Source: Chenopodium formosanum (Eukaryota; Streptophyta; Magnoliopsida; Caryophyllales; Amaranthaceae). Taken from it: a stretch of DNA of 64,000 nt. Location of the stretch: NCBI GenBank assembly GCA_024500155.1, contig CM044858.1, positions 26,740,786 to 26,804,785 of the forward strand. The letters run 5' to 3'. This document shows, one piece after another, positions 12,125 through 24,312 of this stretch; the stretch's first letter is position 1; every line of letters starts with the position of its first letter. The notes under the pieces are model-generated. The model searched no databases, was not told the DNA's origin, and saw only the letters and a list, made by a program, of their open reading frames with translations. The translations under genes and the position numbers were made by a program.

Positions 12125-12290
12125 TAAATGTTTGTTGATGGAAGCATGAAATATATGTATTGTTTTGTGGGAATTATTCAAATTGTATGATTGAACACCA
12201 AACTTAAATTTTTGCAAGAATTGTATTATTATTATTTATTTTATTTCTTTGGGGAAGGGAATTCTTTTCTAAGCCTTTTTCCTCTACAGG

Positions 12291-12983
12291 ATGCCTAACT
12301 TTCCTAGTAAGTACACACAAATGGGGTCATTAATAAAAAAAAACGATGAGCACCCCTATGACTTCGTAGAGAAAATCAGATATTATTGTTCTTATAGGAG
12401 TAATGTCTTGCGGGATAAAATATTTGAGACCCCTGATCGTATCTCAGCAATGATTGTGCACTGTCTGCCAGAGGAGCCTCCTTATATTGCTATCAAGGAA
12501 AAATTTGCTGACTTTTACCTTCCAGGAGATGTTCCAAACTACTACAAGTACAAAAATTATTATGGCCAGTGGTACCCTGATTATGTTTATTTAACTAACT
12601 ACATTGTAAGGGTGGAAAGAGCTCACTATCAGCGTTTAAATCTTCCCTACCCTAACTACTACTATGACAACCCAGTAGGGAACAACCCACCTTTAAATCA
12701 ACAACCAGAAAGTTCCTCTTCTGCATCATCAGGGGGTAACCAAGCGGAGAATGGAGAGCAACAAGAGGGGGACAGTTCAATGATGGAGATATCCGATCCT
12801 AACCCACCTCCAACTCCAATTATAATCGACATATCATCAGATGAAGAAGAGGAGGGAGAATTCGTCTAAGTAGAACCTGAACCTGAGTCACCTGAACCAA
12901 TGGAGGATTCTAATGACAATGATTTCGATCCTTCGAGTTATAAGCAATCTACTGACAAAAGGGACAACGTTCGAAAGGATTGA
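12291..12983 (+). CDS. Extra leader ORF of element 2, with one internal stop
   Basis: Starts at ATG 12291 (MPNFPSKYTQ). The open part ends at TAA 12867-12869 after 192 residues. The same frame then continues for 37 more codons of similar acidic composition to a TGA at 12981, so the original product was probably about 230 residues. The first 75 residues hold a helical-looking stretch (PYDFVEKIRYYC, RISAMIVHCLPEEPP) distantly like the way Gag capsid C-terminal domains begin; this is only a resemblance. Residues 100-135 are very Tyr-rich. The C-terminal third is Ser/Glu-rich and ends in PIIIDISSDEEEEGE, which fits the SUMO-interacting-motif pattern (hydrophobic core plus Ser/acidic flank). I do not recognise a family. 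It precedes gag by 550 bp. Confidence 0.6.
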
Positions 12984-13529
12984 TTATTATGATTTCTTTC
13001 ATTAGGACTCTTAGTTTATTTTTAGTATCCTTATTATTTGCAGTCTAGGTAATAAGTGGTATTGCCACAAACATTCAGTGATCTTATGATCTCTTGCTAG
13101 TGATTATACTTATTTATAATCCAGTATTCATTCTTTATTCATATCAATAAAATTCCACTTTTCTTTCCTTACTACTTCCTATTAATTTATTTATTTCAAT
13201 TACAACAACCACTCCATCCCCAAATAATTTTAACTTGTATTGCCATCTCAATTCTCAAACCATATTCCAGCAAATTTAATTCTAGTCTCAAATATCGAGG
13301 GTTAATGGGGACTATTTTATTTAATTATGTGATGCTTTATTAAATGCTTGGTTGGTTAGCAATCAATAATTAATTGATAAAGCTATGAACTTTGAAATTG
13401 GTAAATCCAATTCAAAATTTATTAGCTTCAAAAGAATTGTGCAAGCTTTGATAATTCTAAACTTAGCGAGTGAATGCCTTGGGAGCTAACCTAAACCACA
13501 TTTAATTTAGAACCTGATTCTTTTAATTC

Positions 13530-14372
13530 ATGAGAAGAAAGATGGCAGGAGAAAGCAGTACCAACACTGGTGGAAATGAACTTAGTGAGGTAGTAAGACA
13601 ATTAGCAGCAGTTGCCCAACAGCTGGCTAGAAACACGTCTGGCAATGGGGATGCTCAGGGGGAGATTTTTAAGAAAGTGGCACAGAGTAAGCCACTCACT
13701 TATCAAGGGGAGCCTGACCCTACCATTTTAGAAAACTGGTTGAGAGAGTTCGAAAAACTGTTTGAGGTGGTTGGATGCCCTGAAGATTCTAAAGTGGGCT
13801 GTGCTACCTACTACCTAAGGGGTGAAGCTGACCTTTGGTGGCAGCAAAATGAAGCTACTGTTAGGACCCTACCTGGATTCAACTGGACCAAGTTCCAAGA
13901 GAAAATGAGGGATAAGTTTTACCCTAGCTTTTTGCAAAAGCAGAAAGCTGAGGAGTTCTCAAACCTCGGAATGGAAAAGATGTCAGTTACGGAGTACTAC
14001 ACCAAGTTTATAGAGTTGTCCCGTTTTGCTGAGGAGACTGTTGCTACTGAAAAAGCCAAGGCTAGGAAGTTTGAGAGTGGTTTAACTACGGATCTGCAAT
14101 TAAAGCTGTGCGGGCAAGTATTTGAAACTCTGGATGAGGTGTATGGAAGAGCCGCACACCTTTATGCGTTGGAGGAAAAGAAGAAGAAGGAGCTAACTTA
14201 TATGGAAGGGAGAGAGAAGAGAAAGGAGGTGGTGCAAGTTTCTAGTAACCAGCAGGGAAACCAGAATGGTTTTAAGAAGCAGAAGTACCACCATAACAAT
14301 AACTTCTCCAATAATAATAATTTCCATAATAATAACCGTCAAGGTGGACGTGGCAACAATGGAAGGGGTTAG
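13530..14372 (+). CDS. gag: Gag capsid part of element 2
   Basis: The frame gives 280 residues from ATG 13530; a second in-frame Met (MAGESSTN, 13542) fits a typical Gag start better. It contains the Ty3-type capsid region (TILENWLREFEKLF at about residue 70, YYLRGEADLWWQQN at about 100, EYYTKFIELSRF at about 155). It ends in an Asn-rich tail that hits a TAG at 14370. The zinc knuckles that should follow are in the next frame (14266 onward). A frameshift in the Asn codon run near 14290-14370 has therefore separated capsid from nucleocapsid. Since element 1 has both in one frame, I read this as damage, not programmed frameshifting. Confidence 0.9.
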   Translation: MRRKMAGESSTNTGGNELSEVVRQLAAVAQQLARNTSGNGDAQGEIFKKVAQSKPLTYQGEPDPTILENWLREFEKLFEVVGCPEDSKVGCATYYLRGEADLWWQQNEATVRTLPGFNWTKFQEKMRDKFYPSFLQKQKAEEFSNLGMEKMSVTEYYTKFIELSRFAEETVATEKAKARKFESGLTTDLQLKLCGQVFETLDEVYGRAAHLYALEEKKKKELTYMEGREKRKEVVQVSSNQQGNQNGFKKQKYHHNNNFSNNNNFHNNNRQGGRGNNGRG

Positions 14373-17300
14373 AAACAATAACCAGGGGAATAACAGGAAT
14401 GTAAGGTATTATCATTGCAGGAGGTGTAATAACAACCACCCTGGGAAGGATTGCGAAGGCAATATGGTTACTTGTCGCGCTTGCAACAAACTGGGGCATA
14501 GGGAGTACGAGTGTTACTCTAAAAATGCTAATGGGAATAGGCGGAACAACTTTAACTCGGGAGGGAACCAGAGGAATTTCCAAGGGAACAACAACAACAA
14601 CAACTTTAATGGGAACAAGGGAGTACAACAAAATGGGGTGAAGAACAGTAATCCCAATAATAACAATAACCAAAATAAGGGAGGAGCTGCTGGGAAACTA
14701 AATGTGCTGAGTAGACATGAGGCTGAGGCCACAAATGATGTTATTACTGGTACTTTTTCTATTAACTCTATTCTTGTTAAAGTATTGTTTGATTCTGGTG
14801 CAACTTTTTCTTTTGTTTCTAAAGGTATTGTTTCACAACTTAGGGACTGCTTAACAGCAGTAAAAGCAGTAGATTTACCTATAACTATTCCGACAGGTGG
14901 GGTAGTGAATTGTACTAAAGCATTTAGAAATGTGCCTTTAGAAATAGAAGGAAAGATATTTCCTTCTGACCTTATTGAGTTTGGGTTGAGTGACTTCGAT
15001 ATTATTCTGGGAATGGACTGGATGAGTAAGTATAATGCTGAGATTAGTTGTAGGTCACGAAAAGTCAAGATGGTCACAAGCAGTAATGAATCAGTGACAT
15101 ACTGGATGAAGGGTAGGACTAAGTGCCCAAGAGTAATTTCTGTCCTAAAGTTAGCAAAATACATGAAGAAAGGGCATCCAGTATATTTTTGCAGTGTCAG
15201 GGATATGGACCATGAACAAGTGACAAACCCAGAGGATATAACAGTAGTGAATGAATACCTGGATGTATTTCCAGAGGAAATTCCGGGGATGCCACCTAAG
15301 AGAGCAATCGACTTTACCATAGATTTAGTTCCCGGAACAGCCCCTATATCTAAGGCACCATATCGAATGGCACCTGCAGAAATGAGTGAGTTGAAGGAGC
15401 AGTTACAGGACCTACTGGATAAGGGATACATTAGACCAAGTGCTTCTCCTTGGGGAGCTCCAGTTCTATTTGTGAAGAAAAAGGATGGAAGCATGCGATT
15501 GTGTATCGATTACAGGGAATTAAATAAGGTGACGATAAAGAATAAGTATCCTTTACCACGAATAGATGACTTGTTTGATCAATTGAAGGGAGCCACGGTG
15601 TTCTCTAAGATCGACTTGAGGTCTGGGTATCACCAATTGAGGATTGCCGATGAGGACATTCCTAAAACGGCATTCAGGACAAGATATGGACACTATGAGT
15701 TCACAGTTATGCCTTTTGGGTTGACTAATGCTCCAGCGATCTTTATGGATCTAATGAATAGGGTGTTTCATCAATTTGTGGATAAGTTTGTAGTGGTGTT
15801 CATAGATGACATCTTGGTATACTCCAAGAACAAGGAAGAGCATGCAGCACACCTAAGGGCAATTCTGCAAACACTGAGAGAAAATCACCTTTATGCATAG
15901 TTCTCTAAGTGTGAATTTTTGTTGGAAAAGGTAGCATTCCTAGGACACTTTGTGTCTAAGGATGGAGTAGAAGTAGACCCAGCCAAAATAGAAGCTGTGA
16001 AAAGTTGGCCTACACCCAAAACGGTATCTGATGTGAGAAGTTTCTTAGGTTTAGCAGGGTATTATAGGCGTTTTGTTAAAGATTTCTCCAAAATTGCTAA
16101 ACCTATGACTACTCTAATGAAGAAGGACAAGAAGTTTGAGTGGGATGAGAAGTGTGAAGAGGCATTTCAACTCTTAAAGCACAAATTAGTTACAGCACCA
16201 GTGCTTACACTTCCAGATGATAGCGGGTTGTATGATATGTATAGTGATGCATCAAAGAAATGGTTTGGGATGCGTGCTTATGCAAAATGCGAAGGTAATA
16301 GCATACGCATCAAGGCAGCTTAAAACACACGAGGTAAACTATCCAATCCATGACCTGGAATTAGCTGCCATCATCATTGCACTAAAAATTTGGCGTCATT
16401 ATTTGTATGGAGTGAAATGTAGAATTTACACAGACTATAAGAGCTTAAAGTATATTTTCACTCAAAAGGACTTGAACTCTCGTCAAAGGAGGTGGCTAGA
16501 GTATACAACGGATTACGACTTAGACATACAATACCACGAAGGGAAAGCGAATGTAGTAGCGGATGCTTTAAGTCGTAAAACTAGTCATGGATTAAACTCG
16601 TTAGTAGTAGCTAATGAGTTATGTAGAGAAATGGCAAAATTGAACTTAGAAGTCGTGGAATGGGGAGTACCAGCAGGTATTCTTGCAAATCTGAGTGTCC
16701 AACCAACAATATTTGATGAGATCCGAGAGAACCAAGAGGGAGATGTGAAGTTGGATAGGATCCGTAAGAAGATTAAACAAGGAAAAGCTACAGACTTCAA
16801 AGTTCACGAAGATGGGAGTTTAAGGTATAAGGGTCGATGGTGTGTACCACAAAAATGTGAAGAAGTGAAGAGAAAGTTGATGGAAGAGGGCCACAATACA
16901 CCTTACTCGGTACACCCGGGAGGAGACAAGTTATATAAGGATTTGAAGAAAATGTTTTGGTGGCCTAGAATGAAAAACGAGGTGGCTGAATTTGTGGCAA
17001 GATGCTTAACTTGTCAGAAAGTGAAAATAGAACACAAAAGGCCTCAAGGGACTGTACAGTCATTAGAAATCCCAAGCTGGAAGTGGGACTGCATTTCAAT
17101 GGACTTTGTGACCTGCCTTCCTAAATCCAAGAGCGGCAATGACACCATTTGGGTAGTGGTGGATAGACTAACAAAATCAGCAGTGTTTATACCAATGAAA
17201 GAAACTTGGAAAATGGAACAACTTGCAAAAGCTTACATCAAGCACGTTGTGAGATTACATGGGGTTCCAAAAGATATCGTATCTGATAGAGATTCCAGGT

Positions 17301-18160
17301 TTCTCTCAAAATTTTGGAAAAGTGTGCAAGAAAACTTTGGTACAACACTTAAAATGAGTATAGCCTTCCACCCTACCACAGATGGGCAAACCGAAAGAAC
17401 CATTCAAACCTTGGAAGATATGTTGAGAGCTTGCATTATAGATTTCCAGGGAGGATGGGAGGATAGCTTGGATCTAATTGAATTCTCTTATAACAATAGT
17501 TATCATGCGAGCATTGGAATGGCTCCATTCGAGGCCTTGTATGGGAGAAAGTGTCGTAGCCCAATTTGTTGGAACGAAATTAGTGAAACTATAGTTCTTG
17601 GGCCTCAAATGATTGAAGACACAATCAAACAAGTAAGGGAAATTCAAGCTAAAATCCAGGCAGCTCAAAATCACCAAAAGAGTTATGCAGACTTAAAGCG
17701 AAGGGAAGAAGAATTTGAAATAGGCGATAAAGTATTGATAAAGGTGTCACCAATGAAAGGAGTTATGAGATTTGGGAAGAAAGGAAAGCTCAGTCCAAAA
17801 TACATCGGTCCATATGAAATACTGCAAAGAATAGGCAAGGTAGCTTATAGGTTAGCTTTACCTATGGAGCTTAGTAAAGTACATGATGTATTCCATGTGT
17901 CCCAATTGAGAAGGTACATCCCTGATAAGTCCCATGTGCTACAACCAGAAACCATCGAGACAGATCAAAGTTTAACCTATGAAGAGAGACTTGTTAAGAT
18001 TCTTGACAGCAAAGTGCGTAGTACACGTAACAGGAATGTTAAGATTGTAAAAGTACTTTGGTCTAACCAAGAATATGAGGAAGCCACTTGGGAGGCATAG
18101 GATGAAATGAAAAAGAAATACCCAGAGTTGTTTCAGGTATGTAGAGTTACGGGGGCGTAA
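14266..18160 (+). pseudogene. pol: Nucleocapsid-protease-RT-RNase H-integrase-chromodomain of element 2
   Basis: Order seen: two zinc knuckles (about 14410-14515, CRACNKLGHREYEC); aspartic protease with DSGAT at 14791; RT with CIDYRELNK (about 15501) and the catalytic FIDDILVYS (about 15799); RNase H (about 16210-16580, DASKK, DALSRK); integrase with the HHCC finger (16891-17010) and D-D-E at about 17102, 17284 and 17393; and a chromodomain (about 17970-18097, LVKILDSKVRSTRN, VLWSNQEYEEATWEA). Damage: TAG at 15898 in the RT (HLYA*FSKCEF), a 1-bp insertion near 16260 in RNase H, and TAG at 18098 inside the chromodomain, after which DEMKKKYPELF continues to TAA 18158. The gene makes the enzymes that copy and insert the element; this copy cannot make a full polyprotein. 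Confidence 0.93.
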
Positions 18161-18183
18161 CTCGTTTTCTTTAAGGGGGGTAG
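18144..18183 (+). other. Upstream hairpin plus purine tract in element 2
   Basis: GAGTTACG-GGGG-CGTAACTC (18144-18163) forms an 8-bp stem with a 4-base loop, followed by AAGGGGGGTAGA. It overlaps the last codons of pol. It is the counterpart of 5139-5180 in element 1 and lies about 185 bp before the LTR-adjacent tract. Confidence 0.6.
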
Positions 18184-18352
18184 AATGCGGTAGAATATGC
18201 GCTTTTACCCAAATTTCAGTCATTTTTGGTGCTCTTTGCACGAATTTTAACAAGTATTTATGCCCTCAAGAGACATAAAGCAGTAAAAGGGTGACAAAAA
18301 GTACAGCAATATTATACATAATGAAGAAAAAGGTTTCAATTTCGTTTTTTTT

Positions 18353-18365
18353 ACGGGGGGTAGAC
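18353..18365 (+). other. LTR-proximal polypurine tract of element 2
   Basis: ACGGGGGGTAGAC ends directly at the 3' LTR start. A degenerate relative of the hairpin (GGTTTCAATTTCG) precedes it. Confidence 0.75.
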
Positions 18366-20146
18366 TGTAATACCCCGTATTTTTATACGTATTTTATTTA
18401 AAGTATGTATTTAATGAAATATTTAATTAGTTATAATCATTTTAATTAAAGCATTTTTATTAATATTATTATAAAAGGAAAGTTTATTTAATTATTTTAT
18501 TTTAAAAGATGGGGTTTTAATTTAAGAAAGTTTAATTTTAACAAGTTTTATTTGGGAAGGGATTAGGAAAATTAAAAGAGGAAAGTTTAGGGTAAAAGGG
18601 TTGGTAGAGAAGGGGTATAAATATCCCACTTATGAGGCAAATCAACTTTGCCCAGAGTGGAGAAAACCCAAGGTAAGCTTCTCCCCTTTTCTCCTTACTT
18701 TTCATTCTTTTTTTTTTCTTCCTCTTCCCCTTCCCCTTTCTCACGGCCGGCCACCACCACAGCCACACACGTGGCCGGACCACCACCGCACACCACCACA
18801 GCCACCGGCGCACGGCCAGCAGCTGCGGCGGCAGCAGCCCAGCCTTGCCGCGGTGGCTGCTGCTGCCGTGTTTGGCTCTCGGAAAAAAAAAAAAAAAACT
18901 TAATCTTTCTTACCTTAATTTAATCTATGCTTAGATCTAATTATAAATTATGAGTTTTGGGATTTAATTTTGATGTTTGAATGTTGTAATTATGTTAATT
19001 AATTTTCAGATTTGGTTTTAATTAAAAAGCCCCAATTTTTGAAACCTTAGGTTCTTGATTTATGAAATTATGAAAGTATATGATGTATTAATATTTAGAT
19101 CTTCAATTTAAGTGCTTTAAGACTAATTTTCAGCAAGTTTTAATTGGTAAAATAGTGCAGGAATTTTATGTAGAACCCTAAATATTATGTTTTTAAAGGA
19201 AATTTAAATTACCCATTAAAGGGGACTTAATTATGGTGTTCTAAATATAATTTCAGATTATTCTAATTAATTTATGAAGGGTTTTAAAATAGTATATATT
19301 GCTGGAAATTTGTTTAGAGTGGACTTTGATACACTATTATAATTTTAATGTGTAGGAGACTTTGATGTAAGCAATTTTTACTAGTCGTGGCGATTTTAAG
19401 ATCATATTCAAGGTACGTTCGCGTACTTAGCATATTTTGATGATGTAGAATCATGCTATGCTTAAATTCAATCAATTACAAGTAGTATCATGCTAAGGTT
19501 CATGTATTGAATTGTGTATTATTGGTGTTGGTGATTGAATTGTGAAGCATGAATTATTTGTGATGATCTATGGATTGGAAAATTATATTTTGGCATGATT
19601 ATATGGACTACATATTTATTTATGGCATGATAGAGAGCATGTTTAATCAAACTAATTGTTTAATTATGTTTGGATTATTGAAAAGGAATTTTATTATGGT
19701 TCATATAATTTTTATTGATGCTTTAAGCATGAGGAAGGAGCTATATAAGTGTCTATGCACACAAGGAATAAATTGTATGTTGGTGCCTTTGTGCACTTAA
19801 GGTGTTTTTAACACCGAGGGATAGGATTGTTGGCGCTTTATGCGTTTAAGGTGTCTTTGACACTGAGGTAGAATTAAAAAGGGTTCAACAATAAATATTA
19901 TGTGGTCACTAAATATTCAAGAATTAAATTGGTATGTTTGAGTGATTGAATTATTATTGATGATTGAATTGTTATGCTTTGAGAGTCATCACCAAGTCTA
20001 ATAATATGTAAATAACGTAAAGTGAAAGAGATTACGCACCAAAACTCTAGGAACGTATATACCTTGAGTATGAACATATGGGGGGAGTTATGGGGTTTTA
20101 TATTTAACCATAACTTCTAATGGAGTACATGACGTTGTATATTCTC

Positions 20147-20206
<60 letters not shown>

Positions 20207-20977
20207 GCGCTGGAATTCCGCCACCAATGGGTGTGGCATAGGTGATGCTAGCACGGTTAGCTCCCGTGTCAGTGGGCCTCAATTTATTGAGGTAGGTTTG
20301 GTTTAGTTGGAAACCCGTTCGATGCGTAATCAACACTAAATAAATTATTTGGTGTCCAGTTAAAGAGTCTTGTTGTTGTTTGTTGTGTGTGCTTGTAAAC
20401 AGGTGCAATGAGGTAAGTATGTGTGATGCTAGGAGTTGCATGTTAGTGTGTTTAAATACGCTTATGTACTCAGCTTTGCTGATTGTGTGTATTGTTTGTG
20501 TCTGGCTATGTCTTTATCTTGGCCCTACGATGATCCATTTAAATGGAGAGTAGTGGGGGCAAGTAGAGATACTCTTTTCAGGTATTGAGGCATGTTCATG
20601 ATGGGGCATGAGCGAAGAGAGAATTATGCTAGTTTCCACTAGGATGTGTAATAATTATGTTTTGGATATTTTATTTTATTGATTGTTGGACTAAGACTAT
20701 TATTTGATTGATCGGTTTTTGAATAAGGGCCTTAAGTGGTTCCAAGTTGTAGTGGATTTTATTTAACTTGGTTTTGTTGATTTTCAACTTTGCTTTTGCT
20801 AGTTCGGTTTTTAAATTGTGTTATTTCTTAGTTTTGACTTTCAAGTCTTCCGCTGTGTGTCTTTGATAATTGCCTTAGCCGTTTTCACGGTGGCGGTAAT
20901 GTCTTAGATTTTCCTAAATCGTATTTTCAAAAGAAAAAAGTGTGTATTTAAAGGAAAGGAATTTCTAGGGTGTTACA
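18366..20977 (+). repeat. 3' LTR of element 2 (2,612 bp)
   Basis: Nearly identical to 8734-11355. Visible differences are a few substitutions, a longer T-run near 18710, and a shorter (TTA)n tract at 20148-20206. Ends GTGTTACA, followed by the AGTTA duplication. Confidence 0.95.
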
Positions 20978-20982
20978 AGTTA

Positions 20983-21330
20983 CTTGAGGGGTTCACTTGG
21001 TCAAGGGTTACTTGAAGGGTTAGTCGGTCGGGGTTACTCGAGTTACTCATTTAAGGGTTACTCGAGGGGTGGTTACTCGAGCTACTCGGTCAATGATTAC
21101 TCGAGTTACTCGGTTAGGGGTTATTTAAGGACTTCAGTCAGGGGTTACGTATGGCTTCTGTCAGGGGTTACTTGACGGGTTATTATTCAATCAGGGGTTA
21201 CTTGAGGGGGAGGGGTTACTCGTTTAGGGGTTACTCAAGGGGTTCGGTCATGGATCACTCGAGGGGTTACTTGGTCAGGGGTTATATGAGGAGTTACTCG
21301 ATAAGGACTAACTCAAGTAGGCCATGACCA
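20983..21330 (+). repeat. GGGGTTACTCGAG-type minisatellite, right half
   Basis: Continuation of the array at 8540-8733, with units such as CAGGGGTTACTTGAGGGGTT and GAGTTACTCGGTCA. It fades out near 21330. The 63-codon ORF in it is repeat-derived. Confidence 0.8.
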
Positions 21331-22089
21331 AGTAACTTGTGTAACCCCAACAACTCGAGCTACCCATGACCAAGAAATAATTAATGCAAAACAAGACAAA
21401 GCTCAAACATGTAATCCAATCCAGGCAATGATATTAACTTTTCTAATTTTTTATATTTCATATCAACATAAGTGTCAATACTTATCAATTGTTTGTGATA
21501 TAAATAATTGCTAACATTAAAATTTTTCGATATGAAATAATTAATTATATCTTACACACTCATTCCAATAATTTATATTCCATACAACTACAATTTCATG
21601 AACAAAATAACAAAAAATGTACCAAATAGATTTATTTAACTATTCACTAATGACTTCTTAATTTAGATTAACAAAATCTAGTAACCCAAGTGAAATTGGG
21701 TATGAAAATTTCTACTTTTTGCTATTTCCTTATGAATAGTGTGCTCCCGATTTTGCCCCTAAGATTTGCTCATACTTTGCCCTTTTCTATGTTTTTTCTT
21801 TTCCTTTTTTTTTAATTTAAAAAAAATTTTGTCCCCATTTTGTAGGGTTCTGCTCCGATCCTCTAATTTTAATCTATTTCTTTTGATTTTCGTATTTTAC
21901 CAGAGATCGAAAGTCTCCGACAAATGTCGACCTCTTGATCGACTTGCTCGCTTGCATTCTGGGTATGTCAATTCTAATTTATAAACTCCAGTAAAGCGGG
22001 TTCAAGGATTAAAATTTGAGTGTTCTATTATTTATGGGTTTGTGAACAACTTCAAATAGATTTGTAGATGGGTTTAGTTTCATGTTTTT
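21331..22089. other. Intergenic DNA, no gene seen
   Basis: AT-rich single-copy-looking sequence. No coding stretch or element end could be supported here. Confidence 0.5.
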
Positions 22090-22148
22090 AAGTTACTCTA
22101 TCCGGTAAGAACCCCTCCTAATATAAGAACCCTAGTTATATAAGAACT

Positions 22149-22171
22149 AATCTAATCCGTTGGATTAGATT
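22149..22171. other. Perfect 10-bp hairpin near left end of the block
   Basis: AATCTAATCC-GTT-GGATTAGATT, a perfect inverted repeat with a 3-base loop, just inside the left inverted terminus. No equivalent hairpin is obvious at the right end. Confidence 0.7.
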
Positions 22172-24015
22172 GAAATTAAACGGTCACAATTAATGGAAAG
22201 CCAGTAATGGCATTATTGTAAATATCAAAACCCTTTCACCTTCATAAATAAACATAATTCTTTAAATTTTCTCTCTCCTCAAACACAAGCCACACCTTTG
22301 TCACTTTTTTTTTTCCTAAGACCCCATGTTCTTTCTCCTCAAAACCCCAAAAGTGCTCCAAATCGAACAAAAAATCATCGATTTCCTTCAAATTTTCACA
22401 TAATTTCAAGAATATTGTTCCTAAACTTGCATAAAACAAGTTGCATTGAACAATTCAAGTAAAAATTTCGCAAGAAAAAACCCTACATTTCACAAAAAAT
22501 AATTCAAAAGGAAATACAATTGGAAATTGACAAATTACAACATACTCCTATGAAATTAAGTTCCGAAATGAAAAGGTAAGTAATAATCTATCAATTTGAA
22601 CAAATTTTAGGTACTTTCATTACCTAATTTAGGTCGTTTTTGATATTTTTTTTTTGGTATTTTGAAATTTGAAATTGTTGCAAGCATAGAATGAAGAATA
22701 TAAGGAAGTTTTTGGAACGAAACTAATATGCCTACTGTTACAAATTCGTATGAATTTTCTTCAATTTTTGGCTTTATATTCTAAACTTGTGTTTTGAATT
22801 ATATATTTTTTTTGGACAGGTGTTTTGAATTATATTTACTATGCTTATTATGTTCTAAATTATAATCTAAAGTATGTGTAGTGTGTTTAGATCTGATAAT
22901 TTATGATTTTTGTGATGTAAAATTATGTTTGAAGGAAATGTGTATTATGCTCTAAATGTATACGTATTATGTTCTAAATTATATCTATTATACTTGTTAT
23001 GTTCTAAAATTATAATCAAAAGTATGCAAAGTGTGTTTAACTCTGACAATCTATTAATTTTGTAATAAAAATTATGTATTCTAAAGTATATCTATTATGT
23101 TCTATACGTATGCTTGTTGTGTTTCAAAGTATATATGTTATGTTCTAAAAGTATATATATCATGGTTCTTATGTCATAAAGTGTTTGTATTATGTTCACA
23201 TTTATATCATATGCTAGCTTCTTATTATTATGATCTAAAGTTGTGTTTAAAAGTATGTTTATTACTTTCTAAAGTATGTTCTATTATGCTCTATTGTTCA
23301 TATTTTATCATAGGAAAAAAAATTTAGAACATAGGACGAAAAAAAATATTTGAATATAAGTTTAGAACATAGGAAAAATAAATTTAGAACATAGGATAAT
23401 TTAGAGCTTAGACAAAAATTTAGAACATATATAGGCTGAAAAAATTTAGAACATGTAGGATAAAAATTAAATCATACATTTATAACACATGTTTAGAACA
23501 TAGGAAAAAATTAGAACATAGGAAAAAATTAGAACATATGAAAAAAATTTAGAACATAGGAAAAAATTTAGAACATAAGAAAAATAATTTAGAACATAGA
23601 TAGAAAACTTTAGAACATTGGAAAAATAATTTAGAACATAGGTAGAAAACTTTAGAACATAAGCAAAAATATTTTAGGACATAGGAAAAATAATTTAGAC
23701 ATAGGCAGATAGAAAACATTAAAACATAGGAAAATAAATTAAGAACTTAAAAAAATTCGAACGTAGGAAAAAAATTTAGAACATAAGAAAAATAATTTAG
23801 AACATAAGCAAAAATCTTTAGATTATATGTAAAAAAAATTCAGAACATAGGAAAAATAATTAAGAACATAGGCAGGAAGCTTTACAACATAGGCAAAATA
23901 ATTTAGGTTATATGCAGAAAAGTTAGAACATAGGCAGAAAAGTTAGAACATAGGCAAAAAAATCGAACTATAAGAAAAATGATTTAGAACATAGGGTTAT
24001 TGTTAGGTGTGCTAA

Positions 24016-24070
24016 AACCTATTAGCTCAAGTGGATAGAGCACTATGCAAATGCATAGAGGATGTAGGTT
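24016..24070 (+). pseudogene. Truncated tRNA-like sequence, copy A
   Basis: Matches the first 55 bases of copy B (24751-24821), including the box-A-like D arm and the anticodon-like hairpin, with one extra base in the D loop. It lacks the second half of the T arm and the 3' acceptor strand. Confidence 0.6.
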
Positions 24071-24276
24071 CTAAATTAGCTTAGCATGTTGTAAACTCTT
24101 TTTTTAGCATGTTCTAAGTTAGTGATACCTCTTATTGCGTTCTTAATTGTTAGTGATATCAATTTTCATGGATCTATTGGGTGGTTGGTCGGCCTTTAGA
24201 TGGATGAATTGGTGCTTCCCTTAGATTGTGGCATGTATTATCTTTGAGGGAGAACTTGGGGAATGGGGAGAAAGAT

Positions 24277-24312
24277 GGAGGGAGGGGGTGGGGGGGGGGG
24301 GGGGTGGGGGGA
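24277..24312 (+). repeat. Poly-G tract 1
   Basis: GGGAGGGGGTG followed by long G-runs broken by single T. It could form a G-quadruplex on the plus strand. Confidence 0.85.

Larger units (their letters stand above)
8734..20977 (+). mobile_element. Element 2: complete Ty3/gypsy Tekay-type chromovirus, 12.2 kb
   Basis: Bounded by two near-identical LTRs (8734-11355 and 18366-20977) with TG...CA ends. It is flanked by a perfect 5-bp target duplication AGTTA (8729-8733 and 20978-20982). The order PBS, leader ORF, gag, protease, RT, RNase H, integrase, chromodomain, purine tract is complete. The C-terminal chromodomain and RT/integrase motifs place it in the Tekay/Del chromovirus clade, whose chromodomain is thought to steer integration to heterochromatin. 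Two stops and two frameshifts in gag-pol make this copy non-autonomous, although the very similar LTRs suggest a fairly recent insertion. Confidence 0.95.

Noticed and set aside
14266..14372. Programmed frameshift between Gag and Pol in element 2.
   Set aside because: Element 1 keeps capsid and zinc knuckles in one frame, and the shift falls in a slippery Asn-codon run inside gag, so it is more likely a mutation.
14514..15494. Long minus-strand ORF of 326 codons.
   Set aside because: It lies opposite real protease/RT coding sequence; a shadow of codon bias.
20983..21330. GGGGTTA-rich array as an internal telomere-like repeat.
   Set aside because: Units do not match the plant telomere heptamer TTTAGGG in either orientation and include CTCGAG words.
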